A DNA stretch of 64,000 nt from the NCBI RefSeq assembly GCF_014698115.1, contig NZ_JACJSJ010000018.1, positions 47,777-111,776 on the forward strand. The letters run 5' to 3'. Below, in pieces: positions 42,527 through 51,972 of this stretch. The notes under the pieces were generated by a model, which saw nothing but the letters and a program-made list of their open reading frames with translations, did no database searches and was not told the origin of the DNA. Position numbers and translations under genes: made by a program. This stretch comes from Nostoc sp. FACHB-973. GTDB taxonomy: Bacteria; Cyanobacteriota; Cyanobacteriia; Cyanobacteriales; Nostocaceae. The first letter of the stretch is position 1; each line of letters starts with the position of its first letter.

Positions 42527-42786
42527 ATTATAGAAACCTGTAAATATTGCTGTATGGGAGTAGCCTTTAGTTAGAGGACAAGTGCAGAATACCGAGTTTT
42601 TAAAGTTTTGGGATTAAATTTTTATAAATCAACTGAACAACCAGACGCATGATTAGCTTCATAGTTGCTTAATCTTCCTTCATACTAGGCATTAGTATAT
42701 CTGTATGCCTTCACCTGAATGGGTGACTTTAGCCACATTGGCAGATATTATTTCGCCAGATGATACACATTTGATTTTCAAGAGGA

Positions 42787-43428
42787 TTATTTTTGAAACT
42801 CAGTTAATAACCAAGCACCAACTTGACTTTGATTCATTTGACGAGTTCGCCGTAATGCTTCGTTTAATAAAGAAATAGCTAATCCTGGTAATACCTGAGA
42901 TTCAGTAATTCGCCGACTACCTTGGTTTTCAATTGCAAAGGCCATAATTTGCACATTCTGAACATCTAAAATCCAGTATTCTTTCACTCCTAAATCTTCG
43001 TACAACAGCCGTTTTTCGCCGCGATCGTCAGCAAGTGAAGTATTGGCAACTTCAATGACTAAATCTGGTGCTGGATAGATATCTAAGTTAATAATAGAAG
43101 TGCCGTAGGGAATAACATCAGCGTTCTCCCCAATGTAGTAAGATACATCAGGTTGAGCTTCATTAAAGCCTGTTTTCCGGTAGGTGCAGTTAGTTAAGCC
43201 TTTGGCAAGGATGCCTTTGATTGTGCAAAAAAGGTTAACAGCAAAAGCAATAATTGTGTTATCGCAGGCGTGGTCATGACCGAGTGGTGGCATTTCAATC
43301 CTCATGTATCCATTGTGGTAGTAGCCCTTAGCTTTTTCGTAGGCAGGATTTTCAATTATTTGGATATATTCATTCCAAGTTACTGCTATCCAGGTATCAG
43401 TTACTAGTTGGGTTTGTAATTCGCTCAT
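42787..43428 (-). CDS. Uma2 family (DUF820) putative endonuclease
   Basis: 213-aa Uma2 protein: YHNGYMRIEMPPLGHDHA, NEAQPDVSYYIG (PD acidic residue), APDLVIEVANTSLADDRGEKRLLYEDLG (E-V-A and the K helix) and EYWILDVQ. ATG 43428 is the family start; the frame is open to 43458. Isolated. The C-terminal RRTRQMNQSQVGAWLL is short and not a coiled coil. Confidence 0.85.
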   Translation of the reverse strand: MSELQTQLVTDTWIAVTWNEYIQIIENPAYEKAKGYYHNGYMRIEMPPLGHDHACDNTIIAFAVNLFCTIKGILAKGLTNCTYRKTGFNEAQPDVSYYIGENADVIPYGTSIINLDIYPAPDLVIEVANTSLADDRGEKRLLYEDLGVKEYWILDVQNVQIMAFAIENQGSRRITESQVLPGLAISLLNEALRRTRQMNQSQVGAWLLTEFQK

Positions 43429-43504
43429 AATATTGCTAAAGGAGAACTTTAACAACAATCATACAAGTTTTATTTTCCAGCACTAAGCTGACACTAAAGC
43501 TTTA

Positions 43505-43606
43505 AGGGACTTCCAAAAAATAAACTATCCCAAATTATTTGTACATTTGTAGGGGCGCATAGCTATGCGCCCCTACGACGGGATATTTTTTTAACTGGAA
43601 GTCCCT
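43505..43606. repeat. MITE-C, full copy (102 bp)
   Basis: Ends AGGGACTTCCA / TGGAAGTCCCT (11 of 11 inverted); core palindrome GTAGGGGCGCATAGCTATGCGCCCCTAC. Pairs with the copy at 23261, reversed. Confidence 0.85.
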
Positions 43607-43689
43607 AACCTGAAGGATTTGAAACCCAGGTCGGTGGGTAAAGTTTCGTGTAGACGCGGTTTCTAACCGCCCGTTTCGCGTTAAGTTGA

Positions 43690-43748
43690 CACCAATGCAC
43701 GGCTGTGCTGCCCCACAATGTGGTCTATTTACCTGAAAATTGCTGTAA
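43690..43748. repeat. Right half of MITE-B
   Basis: GGTCTATTTACCTGAAAATTGCTGTAA matches the right end of the copy at 36375; the left half is missing, ending at a CCGCCCGTTTCGCG stretch. It lies 84 bp from MITE-C. Confidence 0.6.
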
Positions 43749-43818
43749 CTTATACATTTACCCGATCGCTGATGAGTGTCAACCCTCAACGGATATCAAT
43801 TTTTGCAGATGTCTACTG

Positions 43819-44268
43819 TCAAACTACTACACCGTGGCGAAGATTTTGCGCTACTTCACCCTGTATGAGATTTTTAATCATGGAAACCAATTCGTCAAGG
43901 TCGAATGGTTTAAGTAAATATTCTTCAAAGTCTACATCTGGGATTTGATCGTGAGTACCTGTGGTACATGTTGAAGTCACAATGATTGGGATATGATTAC
44001 CATTGTCTGCTTCCATAGCACTCAATATATCTAGCAGTGTATAAACGCTTTCACCTAAGAATCTAATTTCACACACCAGAATGTTGGGCTTAAACCAACT
44101 GAGAATTTCTAAAGCTTCCTTTACCGAGCTAGCGGTAATCACGTTTGCGCTCAGGTCTTTGAGCAAAAAAGTGTACAAATCTCTACTATCGCGATCGTTG
44201 TCTACAACAAGTACTCGTACACCTTTGAGTATCCCAAGTGTTAAGCAATAGCTATTGATAAAATTCAT
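43819..44268 (-). CDS. Receiver-only protein with Glu at the phosphoacceptor position
   Basis: 149-aa CheY-like receiver protein. The acidic pocket D23-D25 (VLVVDNDRDS), the switch T/S (IIVTST) and the lysine K120 (YLLKPFD) are present, but the usual phosphoacceptor Asp is E67 (ILVCEIRF). Glu there often mimics the phosphorylated state or makes the protein phosphorylation-independent. A ~14-residue N-terminal extension and a short basic C-terminus (VAQNLRHGVVV) flank the domain. No output domain. ATG 44268 chosen. The neighbour upstream on the same strand is the NACHT gene, 495 bp away. Confidence 0.85.
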   Translation of the reverse strand: MNFINSYCLTLGILKGVRVLVVDNDRDSRDLYTFLLKDLSANVITASSVKEALEILSWFKPNILVCEIRFLGESVYTLLDILSAMEADNGNHIPIIVTSTCTTGTHDQIPDVDFEEYLLKPFDLDELVSMIKNLIQGEVAQNLRHGVVV

Positions 44269-44418
44269 AATTAAGACCTGCAATTAGGATTTTAAATGCA
44301 AAGTGGGCTGAAAAATCCGTAGCCTTAAAAAGGTGAGACAACCGGATAGGTCAAATAAAAAGTACAGAGAACTACTAGATGCCTACAATTACTTGGTTCT
44401 GTTCCTTTACTATCAGCG

Positions 44419-44711
44419 GGTGTTGTTTGATTTACTAAATGAGTTGATTAATTACGACACAAAACGTAATAAAACTTTTCAAATAAGGGTATACACAACA
44501 GTTTTCTGGATCTATTTGATCAATTTCTACTACCTGAAAGCTCTGTTATGGGGGTTCCCGTTCAGATGCGGTACAACATGATATCGGGAGGTGTAAGGGC
44601 ACGGCAGTGCCGTGCCCCTACAGGTGTACCTTATTAGGCCAGGAAACGCTATATATAAACTTGGTGTTCTTTGATTTTGTGAATGAGTTGATTAACTACG
44701 ATATAAAATGT
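44419..44711. repeat. Pair of ~48-bp direct repeats around a MITE-D relic
   Basis: GTGTTGTTTGATTTACTAAA (from 44419) and GTGTTCTTTGATTTTGTGAA (from about 44664) begin two similar segments, each continuing ATGAGTTGATTAAyTACGAyAyAAAA. Between them is a MITE-D relative (about 44548-44655) with GTGTAAGGGCACGGCA/TGCCGTGCCCCTACA. The segment 44284-44763 has no convincing gene. Confidence 0.65.
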
Positions 44712-44763
44712 AGTCACAATCATTTTTGCAATACAAACCTCTTTGGGGACTTAAGCAAGAAAA

Positions 44764-47076
44764 CTATTGCCATTCCCTGTCTTCAATTTCCTTTTGAGGC
44801 AACAATAAGGTGGCTTCAATTTCCTCTCTGATCGCAGGCGTCACTTCACAATTGCTATGCAAGCAATCAAGTAATAATTGATTGGCATCATAGTAGCGTT
44901 GCAAAACTTGCTGTTGTTCAGCGCTAAACTGCCACTGATGGTTGATGTTGCGATAATTAACGATCGTCATCTTTAACTGTTCAGCCCAAGCTGAATAGTT
45001 TGTCTGCCACCATAGCTGAAACCGTTCTTGACTTTGACGAGAATTTGGAAATTGGTCGGAGAGTTGTTGCAGAGATTTATAAAGTCCAACATCCAAAACA
45101 ATGCCTAAAATATTCGAGAGAGCATCTCCGCAGGCGTGGATGTGGGCAAAGTCCTGGCTGCCATCAATTGCACACTCCAGTAGTAGGTTATCTAATGCCG
45201 CATCTAGAAACATCCCCTGGTCGAGGCTGCTGGCTAGGGCAAAGTGAGAAGCTATGTGAGGAGTCCGAGTCAAGGCAAGGTAAAATGCTCGAACTGTCGC
45301 ATCTTTTGGTTGGGTTGGAATAGTGCGGGACTTTTGGCTAGCCCAGGTCAAAAACTCTTGTAAATAAGGATCTTCGCCAACTAGGGCATCAATCTGTTGC
45401 TTCATCAACTGTACCAGAGAATCTGCACTCCGGAGCATGGTAGCGGTTAACAAGAAGATTTCCCGCCAATGCGGGTCAGTGATATGACTGACCAAACCTC
45501 CCAGGGCTTGCTCTAATGCCTGTAGGTTATGGCTGGCAACTATTTTCCTCGCTGTGAAGTATTCTTGAAAAGCCAGATAGGAGAAGGAAAAAATTCCCCG
45601 CGCCCGTTCTGCTAGTAAGCCATGTTGAGCTTCGATCGCTTTGAGTGCTGCTTCGCTTTCTATTTGCAGTTCTTCTGCATCCATCGGCACTTTAGTCAAA
45701 TTCTGAATATAGTCACCGATGTATTGCTCAACGACGCGTTGCTCAAAAAAGTACTGACCTTGCTCAAATGTCGCTGCTGCAATCTGACTTAACAATTTGA
45801 GCTTTTGTGGTAATAAAAACCCCCGGTAAACGTCATCCCGTTCAATACCTCTGGCTTCATCCCATTTACCCAACAGCAGGTCTAAACCTTGTTTATAAAA
45901 GTCAGTGCGCTTAGTGGGAAATTTTTCTTGACCGTGGAACACCCAGCAGGCAAGATGCAGAAATAGGGGTGTGATGACTAGTTGGCGAAATTGCCAGTTT
46001 TCAGCTAAGTCCAGCTTTTGAATAAACTCAACAGACTGCGCCTGACCATCTTCAGTGTTAGTTTTGCTAAAGGCCACAAACCATTTTTGAGCAAAGGCGA
46101 TGATTTGTTCTGAGGTAAATGGGGCAATTTCAACATCGGTAAAGCCCCGGAGTCTGAGTCTTTGAGCTGCTGTTCGACAGGTAGCCACCAACTGATTTTT
46201 GTGATACTTCTCTGAAAATCTGCGAATTTCGCCTAAGACAGCATTGCTTTGTTGGTTAACAACTTCATCCATGCCATCAAGCAATAGTAATACTCTGCCT
46301 GCGTTTAGCAAGGTTTCTATGACTGAGGGATCGTAAATTCCAGATGTGAGAAACTCCTGGCGGATGTAGTTTAATAGGCTGAACTCGTTGGTAATCTTAA
46401 ATTCTTGGGCAAAATTCCTCAGTGTGATGAAGATTGGCACTTGATTCCCGGCAAATGCGCCTTGGTTACACTGAATGGCAAGATGTTGCAAAAAGGTGGT
46501 TTTACCTACTCCTGGTTTACCTAGCACCCTGAGTTTGGAATGTGTTTCAACTGCCTGTGTGCCAGGTATCTGATTCTGGTTAGCTTCACCTAAGCCAAAA
46601 CGGTCAAATTCTTTGGGATCGAGGTTTTGCAGTTCAGTGATTTCTAAGTATTGTTGACTGGCTATTTCCTCCAAAATATTCACATCTATATATATGTCAT
46701 CGATCGCAACAGGACGGCTGATATCCAATAACTGCAAGATACCACACTGGTCTTGAATTTTCTCGAAGCGTTGCGATCGCACTTGTCGCACTAATGCATC
46801 AATGTCTAAAACAGGGGGCTGGATATATTCTTCCAGCTCTAAGAATTCTGCCGGAGGATTAATCGCAATCTGCCGCCAATTCAGTTCCAACACCATACAA
46901 ATTTCAATAAAGGTATGACGCTCAACGGGACGACCACTGAAAAACCGCCAAATTGGTTGTCTAGTTTTGAGGTTGACTTCTGCTGCTAGATTGTCTTGTG
47001 TCCATCCCTTGCGAGCAAATGCTGTTCTAGCCTGTTGAATTCCAGTGAGTGATGCTTGGAGCGATCGCTTGACCAT
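44764..47076 (-). CDS. NACHT-domain NTPase with HTH-like N-terminus and helical C-terminus (candidate immune NLR-like protein)
   Basis: 770-aa STAND NTPase. Domains: a small HTH-like N-terminus (about 1-70; SLQASLTGIQQARTAF, GWTQDNLAAEVNLKT), a linker with IDALVRQVRSQR and DDIYIDVNILEEIAS, the NACHT NTPase (about 180-400) with Walker A GKPGVGKTT (186-194), Walker B RVLLLLDGMDEV (261-272) and sensor-like LVATCRTAAQR (R301), a winged-helix region and helical C-terminal domains (about 480-770) like the NACHT C-terminal helical domains of cyanobacteria. No LRR, TPR or WD repeats. Family knowledge: several bacterial NACHT proteins give phage resistance by an abortive mechanism. Divergent from DUF3775 and alone, so no operon partner is seen. 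Confidence 0.88.
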   Translation of the reverse strand: MVKRSLQASLTGIQQARTAFARKGWTQDNLAAEVNLKTRQPIWRFFSGRPVERHTFIEICMVLELNWRQIAINPPAEFLELEEYIQPPVLDIDALVRQVRSQRFEKIQDQCGILQLLDISRPVAIDDIYIDVNILEEIASQQYLEITELQNLDPKEFDRFGLGEANQNQIPGTQAVETHSKLRVLGKPGVGKTTFLQHLAIQCNQGAFAGNQVPIFITLRNFAQEFKITNEFSLLNYIRQEFLTSGIYDPSVIETLLNAGRVLLLLDGMDEVVNQQSNAVLGEIRRFSEKYHKNQLVATCRTAAQRLRLRGFTDVEIAPFTSEQIIAFAQKWFVAFSKTNTEDGQAQSVEFIQKLDLAENWQFRQLVITPLFLHLACWVFHGQEKFPTKRTDFYKQGLDLLLGKWDEARGIERDDVYRGFLLPQKLKLLSQIAAATFEQGQYFFEQRVVEQYIGDYIQNLTKVPMDAEELQIESEAALKAIEAQHGLLAERARGIFSFSYLAFQEYFTARKIVASHNLQALEQALGGLVSHITDPHWREIFLLTATMLRSADSLVQLMKQQIDALVGEDPYLQEFLTWASQKSRTIPTQPKDATVRAFYLALTRTPHIASHFALASSLDQGMFLDAALDNLLLECAIDGSQDFAHIHACGDALSNILGIVLDVGLYKSLQQLSDQFPNSRQSQERFQLWWQTNYSAWAEQLKMTIVNYRNINHQWQFSAEQQQVLQRYYDANQLLLDCLHSNCEVTPAIREEIEATLLLPQKEIEDREWQ

Positions 47077-47484
47077 AGGACAAAAACCCTGCTCCTCAAA
47101 TCATGAACTTAAACTTTAAACTTTTATTAATATCTCGAATCTTATAGTTTTTACTCTGCTGTCACAATTCTAATCTTTTAAACTTATACAAAACCTAACA
47201 CATACTCTGATTTTTTTTAACTTTTGTGACAAAATCAAACGTTATACATTGATCTTATATATTTCAGTCCTTTCGCAATACGTGAATTCAAACACTTATC
47301 TGTAATGCTTAAGTACAGAGTGCAGGGTTACTTACTAACTACTTGCTTGATTATTAATCATAGTTGCATTACATAGATATTATCTGAGTATATCTTTCTA
47401 TTCAGAAAGTTTTGGTCACAGAAATTGTTAATTTATCTCTAGTGATAAATTTCTGCTGATTGACTCAAACCCTAACATAAAAAT
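47077..47484. other. 408-bp divergent, very A+T-rich region
   Basis: Between the NACHT and DUF3775 genes. Contains TTTGTGACAAAATC near 47223-47236 and no palindromic element or gene that I can support. It should hold promoters for both genes. Confidence 0.4.
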
Positions 47485-47889
47485 ATGATCTTATTGTCAA
47501 TTAACAAAATATCGAAAGTTATTGAAACTGCTGAATTAATCTATGGAACAAGGGGAACTGCGATCGTAAATCAACCAGAAACATTTATAGATAAATTGTC
47601 TAATTATTTAGAGGATTTCAACATGACAGGAAGATGTTCAGTCAACATACTACATAAATATATTGACGAATTATCCCAGGAAGAAAAAGCAGAGATAATA
47701 GCCTTAATGTGGCTTGGTCGGTCTCTATCAGATCAAGCACCAGAAGACTTCCCCAATTTGGTGAAACAAGTAGTAGAGCTTATCCCTAAAAATTATGCAA
47801 CAAATTACATTATTGAAAAACCGCTTTTAGCCAAATATCTGCGAATTGGACTGCAAAAACTAAATATTTGTCCTTCTGTTTCATCCTGA
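47485..47889 (+). CDS. DUF3775 family protein
   Basis: 134-aa DUF3775 protein. Seen: the N-terminal ISKVIETAELI, the central YIDELSQEEKAEIIALMWLGR that is typical of the family, and the C-terminal ATNYIIEKPLLAKYLRIGLQKLN. The function of DUF3775 is unknown. ATG 47485; no good Shine-Dalgarno. It is divergent from the NACHT gene. The C-terminal end runs up to a repeat (47899). Confidence 0.85.
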   Translation: MILLSINKISKVIETAELIYGTRGTAIVNQPETFIDKLSNYLEDFNMTGRCSVNILHKYIDELSQEEKAEIIALMWLGRSLSDQAPEDFPNLVKQVVELIPKNYATNYIIEKPLLAKYLRIGLQKLNICPSVSS

Positions 47890-47898
47890 AATTAAAAT

Positions 47899-48022
47899 CT
47901 GCTGTATCAGATTTCAAGTTTGTGAAGTACAAAAATACCCCACCCGCGCTGTCGCGCACCCTCCCCTTGCCAAGGGGAGGGTTGGGGAGGGGTGTACTTG
48001 ATTTACTTGCAAAGCGCTGTAT
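47899..48022. repeat. MITE-like element with GGGAGGG core
   Basis: Left GCTGTATCAGATTTCAAG and right CTTGCAAAGCGCTGTAT are inverted; TGAAGTAC and GTACTTGATTTAC are the inner arms. The core CCCTCCCCTTGCCAAGGGGAGGG is a hairpin common in cyanobacterial genomes. The rest of the 47890-48541 gap has no gene that I can support. Confidence 0.5.
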
Positions 48023-48541
48023 ATAGCTAGTTTTTATGTTAAGTATTAAATGAGTAAATTTATTCAGATAATCAAATGCGATCGCCAATAATTTTATAAT
48101 TTTATCTACTCAAACTACAGTGCTTAGCATTCTTTGATGATTTTATCATCACACTTGAGATAATAGTTTTTACCTAAAGAAACAACACACTCAAAGTACA
48201 AATTTTTAATATTCGTAATCCGAACAATCTCAACCTAGCGAGTGTAATTGAGGCAGCAACAGAGAATTCGATTAGCACAATGAGCAGGCAAATCCAGCAT
48301 TTGAGGCCAGAGAATGAATTTTGAATCACAGATTAAAGGGTAGTCCCATATAGAGACATTCTTCATTTTTTTGGTCTCGTTTTCTAAACAGGTATTTCCT
48401 GATAAGTCAAACAATAGGCCTAAGACTACAGTCCCCTTAGCCCAGTGTTAAGGGAAAGTGAGCAATGTTTCCTAACGTGTATCGTGGTGTATTGCATGGA
48501 AACAAGAAGTGATAAACGCTATAATTTTTAGCCCACAGACA

Positions 48542-48936
48542 TTATTTGCTATCTATATGTTTATTTACCGAGGAATCAACAATGATGTGGATGATACCGT
48601 TATCATCAACAACATTGGGTCTTGCAACTGTGGGACATAATCTACCTTGAGATTATAGAAAGGGTCAATTTTCAAGCTTGGACTTTCAAAGGTATTTATT
48701 GGCATCACCTTGCCAGAAACAATGTGATATGTCAAAAGTTCCTGGAGCTTGTTAATATTCTTCAGCAATGTCTCTACAGTACCTGCTGGCAGTTTTGCAA
48801 AAGCTTGATCTGTAGGTGCAGATATGATAAACGAGTCAATATCTGTGAGAGTATCTATCAGATTTGCTGCCTTGATTGCATCAACTAAGGCGCTAAAAGA
48901 ACCAGCGTTAACGGCAGGATCAATAATATCAGCCAT
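48542..48936 (-). pseudogene. Fasciclin-domain protein, frameshifted
   Basis: The N-terminal ~100 residues are a fasciclin domain: GSFSALVDAIKAANLIDTL, FIISAPTDQAFAKLPAGTV and ELLTYHIVSGKVM. From about 48640 the annotated frame departs from the family and stops at 48565; the next frame, to a TAA at 48542-48544, gives the missing family ending (RPNVVDDNGIIHIIVD). One base lost or gained around 48629-48640 therefore splits the domain. Family role: adhesion or surface protein; here no signal peptide is seen. Read as a pseudogene or a sequence error. Confidence 0.75.
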
Positions 48937-49412
48937 TTATTTCACTTGGTTTTATGTAATTTGGTAATTCTTGTTAGCATGACATCCTAGTGTTATAAAT
49001 CATGTTTCATAAAGCGGTTGAATAGCGTATAATTTGTATAATATCAGCTAAAAAAAGTTAAATAAATAATCTAGCCAATGTGATTGTCGCTCAGCAGCCA
49101 AAGATTCCCCTAGCCCCTCCCCCCTGGAAGTGGGAAATAAGGCAAACGGATCAATTTTTTCTGAAGCTAGAGATGATTTTTATCACAAGGGCGATCGCTC
49201 ATAATACCAATTCAATTAATGATTGCAACACATCCTTGGGTGAAGTGAAGACGCGATGAATCGCGTCTCTACAACAAACAATCAATTATTTGTAGAGACG
49301 GCGATTTATCGCGTCTCTTGCCTTTTGGGAAAAGGTTTCAAAATTTTGGTGGTGGGTTTTATCCACCACCAGAATTTTTTGATTTAGCACCCAGTACCCA
49401 CTCCCCTTGACT
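48937..49412. other. 476-bp region with GACGCGATGAATCGCGTC hairpins
   Basis: Bases 49243-49320 carry AAGACGCGATGAATCGCGTC...CAA, spacer, TTTGTAGAGACGGCGATTTATCGCG: the MITE-A type core without its outer ends. The rest lacks a gene. Confidence 0.55.
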
Positions 49413-50015
49413 TCACTTTTTCAAAACTATCTGAAAGGAATTTAAATATCCCGTAATAGTTTTAGCTAATGTCTTTTGCTGCTTTTTCGTCGTTATTGCC
49501 ATTACTTGATATAATCTGCCTTGGGCGACATACATTCTACTTTTAGTGATTTTTCCTCCAGAATTGATGTACTCAATTTCTTTGCCGGGATGATTATTTG
49601 AACTCCGAATGTTTCGTTGACTAATTAAATTACTTTGCGTAGTTTTCAGAGCCATATCCCGTGCATTATTAAGTACAGCTTGGGGGTCTGTCATTTCTCC
49701 ATAGCTGTAAGGAAAATCATTGTAAGTAACGATATATGCTACTTCTTGTTTTGGTGGTTGAGTGACAAAGATTTCTAAGTTAATTTCCCCCATGTAAGTT
49801 TTTTGGTATTGGGTTTCTCTGTTGGGTCTTCCTGGCATCAAAATACTAAAGCGCCCATCTGGAGGAGTGAATAATTTCCATTTTGGTTGCACAGGTTGAG
49901 AAACAGTTGGTTTGATAACAGCCGCCTGAGGTTTGGGTTGACGCGCTTCCACTAAAACAGATCCACCACAGACAAAAGTAAGGGCTATTAATGGCAACAG
50001 ACTTTTAACTGTCAT
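49413..50015 (-). CDS. Secreted protein of unknown function
   Basis: 200-aa protein. N-terminal signal-like helix (KSLLPLIALTFVCGGSVLVEA), a P/Q/V-rich linker (to about residue 45), then a domain WKLFTPPDGRFSILMPGRP, TYNDFPYSYGEM, LISQRNIRSSNNHPGKEIEY and RLYQVMAITTKKQQKTLAKT. It looks like a PsbP-like or DUF-type exported domain of cyanobacteria, but I cannot name the family. ATG 50015 is preferred to the longer frame. Upstream of glk on the same strand, 46 bp away. Confidence 0.7.
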   Translation of the reverse strand: MTVKSLLPLIALTFVCGGSVLVEARQPKPQAAVIKPTVSQPVQPKWKLFTPPDGRFSILMPGRPNRETQYQKTYMGEINLEIFVTQPPKQEVAYIVTYNDFPYSYGEMTDPQAVLNNARDMALKTTQSNLISQRNIRSSNNHPGKEIEYINSGGKITKSRMYVAQGRLYQVMAITTKKQQKTLAKTITGYLNSFQIVLKK

Positions 50016-50060
50016 ATTTTTTGCCTTTTGAGATGCTAATCTCACTGATGATGCCAGCTG

Positions 50061-51086
50061 TTATAACCTAGCAGCACATAAAGCAGCACCTATTAGCCCG
50101 ACTTGGGAGTTGAGAATAATATACACGGGTATTTCTTCGAGGAGCGATCGCATCCTACCCTTTTGGGTGAAGTTCAATAAGAAATCACTGTTTTGAATTA
50201 ACGGCAGAATTTTGGGCGCAATTCCACCAGCGATGTACAAGCCACCGTAAGGTAGAAGTTTCAGGGCGAGATTCCCGGCTTCTGCACCATAAGCGTCTAT
50301 GAATAATTGCAAGGTTTGTTCGGAAAGGCGATCGCGTTTTTGGACTGCGGCTGTACCAATGGCAGCACCAGGATCGACGCTTTTCTCTTCTTGTCCGGCT
50401 TCTTGTTCCCAAGTTCTGACGATTTGGGCGATGTCTGGTGATTCAGCGGCAAATTTGCGATCGCGCAAAAATTGGTAAATTGCTACAATTCCCATTCCCG
50501 AAACCACGCGTTCCACAGAAATGCGCTGGATATCATGTTTATCCAACAGGTATTTCAACAATTGAAACTCGATTTCGTTTCGGGGAGCAAAATCAGCGTG
50601 TCCGCCTTCTGAGGGAAAAATTTGATAGTAATTTCCCGTTTTAATTAAAAATCCTTGCCCTAAGCCCGTACCAGCGCCAATAATGGCAATGGGGGCTTCT
50701 GGTTGAGATTTGCCTGCTTGCAAGGTGAGCAAGTCCTGTTTTTGTAAACCTAAAATGCCGTAGCCGATGGCGGCGAAGTCGTTAATCAAAGAAATGTACG
50801 GGATACCCAACTCAAGTTGTAGACGTTCGGTATCCAGGAACCAGACTAAATTTGTCAGCTTGGCAGTATTTTTGACAATGGGGCCGGCGATCGCAAAACA
50901 AGCTTTATCTGGTAACGATGTGTTAGCTTTAGCCAAAAACCGCTGCACTATCGGCACTAAATCAGGAAAATCTGCACTGTGGTAACTTTCCTGATAAATA
51001 GTGTGTAAGCTTTGCGAATCGGATGTTTCAACCAATCGCAGAATAGTTTTCGTACCGCCGATATCTCCCGCAAGTAACAAAGTCAT
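50061..51086 (-). CDS. glk: Glucokinase
   Basis: 341-aa glucokinase of the GlkA/ROK-like bacterial type: ATP + glucose to glucose-6-phosphate. Seen: LAGDIGGTKT (phosphate loop), SLINDFAAIGYG with catalytic Asp, AIIGAGTGLGQGFL, FPSEGGHADFAPRN (glucose-binding) and YIAGGIAPKIL (adenosine motif). Full length. Stands next to a phosphatase (51171) and the exported protein gene, all on the - strand. Confidence 0.96.
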   Translation of the reverse strand: MTLLLAGDIGGTKTILRLVETSDSQSLHTIYQESYHSADFPDLVPIVQRFLAKANTSLPDKACFAIAGPIVKNTAKLTNLVWFLDTERLQLELGIPYISLINDFAAIGYGILGLQKQDLLTLQAGKSQPEAPIAIIGAGTGLGQGFLIKTGNYYQIFPSEGGHADFAPRNEIEFQLLKYLLDKHDIQRISVERVVSGMGIVAIYQFLRDRKFAAESPDIAQIVRTWEQEAGQEEKSVDPGAAIGTAAVQKRDRLSEQTLQLFIDAYGAEAGNLALKLLPYGGLYIAGGIAPKILPLIQNSDFLLNFTQKGRMRSLLEEIPVYIILNSQVGLIGAALCAARL

Positions 51087-51170
51087 AGAATTTATTGGGG
51101 AATTAATTCTTTTTTTTGGAGGATATACCCAACATAGCGAAAGGTGCGATCGTAAATCCTGATGAAGGAT

Positions 51171-51818
51171 TTAAGCGAATCGAATAACTTCTTCTATGTG
51201 AGTTAAATGGGAAGTATCTCCCTTTAGTTCTAATAACCATTCTGGTTCCTGACGCACCACTTTTACCAAAGAACATAAAGAAGCTTTGACTTCGGTTTTG
51301 GCAATTTCCCCCACCAACCCCATTGCTGCGCCCAACACAGATGCACCATGCGCTACTAGCAGAATATCTTGTGGGAAGAATTCATTGGCTAGACATCTAG
51401 CAGTTTGTCCAGAACGTTCTCGTACTTTTTCGTGAGTTTCAGGATAATTGACGCCGATGCGAGGAGTGTAGCCAATATCAATTCTCTGGAATAATTCTGC
51501 TAAGGCTGGAGTTGAGAGTCTTTCAGGTTCTTCTGTCATCCAAGCTGGATTTAGCCATTCACTCAAACCTGTTTCGAGTTTGATTGGTAAGTTGAGAACT
51601 TCTGCAACTGCGTTTGCTGTTTGTACGGTTCGCAAGAAGGGAGAAGCAAAAATATGGGCAATCTTTTCTCCTTTTAAGCGCTTTGCTAACTGTTGGGCTT
51701 GAACCATACCATCATCAGACAAAGGTGGATCGTAGCGTCTTTCGGCGGTGAGAAACCAATCAGGGTTTACGAAGTCGAGGCGGTTGGCGTGTCTTGCAAT
51801 CCAGACTATTTGACTCAT
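51171..51818 (-). CDS. Histidine phosphatase superfamily protein (phosphoglycerate mutase-like)
   Basis: 215-aa phosphatase. N-terminal RH motif in VWIARHANRLDF (usual RHGE; here RHAN), IFASPFLRTVQTANAV with the conserved arginine, GLSEWLNPAW (Glu) and LLVAHGASVLGAAMG with the second histidine. The changed residue after RH resembles stand-alone members such as SixA-like or UBASH-type phosphatases rather than phosphoglycerate mutase. Substrate unknown. ATG 51818. Confidence 0.88.
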   Translation of the reverse strand: MSQIVWIARHANRLDFVNPDWFLTAERRYDPPLSDDGMVQAQQLAKRLKGEKIAHIFASPFLRTVQTANAVAEVLNLPIKLETGLSEWLNPAWMTEEPERLSTPALAELFQRIDIGYTPRIGVNYPETHEKVRERSGQTARCLANEFFPQDILLVAHGASVLGAAMGLVGEIAKTEVKASLCSLVKVVRQEPEWLLELKGDTSHLTHIEEVIRFA

Positions 51819-51972
51819 GGGTTTAAATATTTTGCCGAATGGAATTCGCCGCTAAACAAATATAGATATCTGCAAGCAGGGCTGCAAATATTAATATATG
51901 ACAAAACTTGTAATAATTTGTAATAATATTACCTATTTGGAAAAGTTATCGGTGCTGTCAGTGTAGCTTTGC

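Noticed and set aside
44333..44831. Two small + strand open frames (82 and 74 aa)
   Set aside because: They are made of a duplicated segment and MITE-D sequence and the second overlaps the NACHT gene end.
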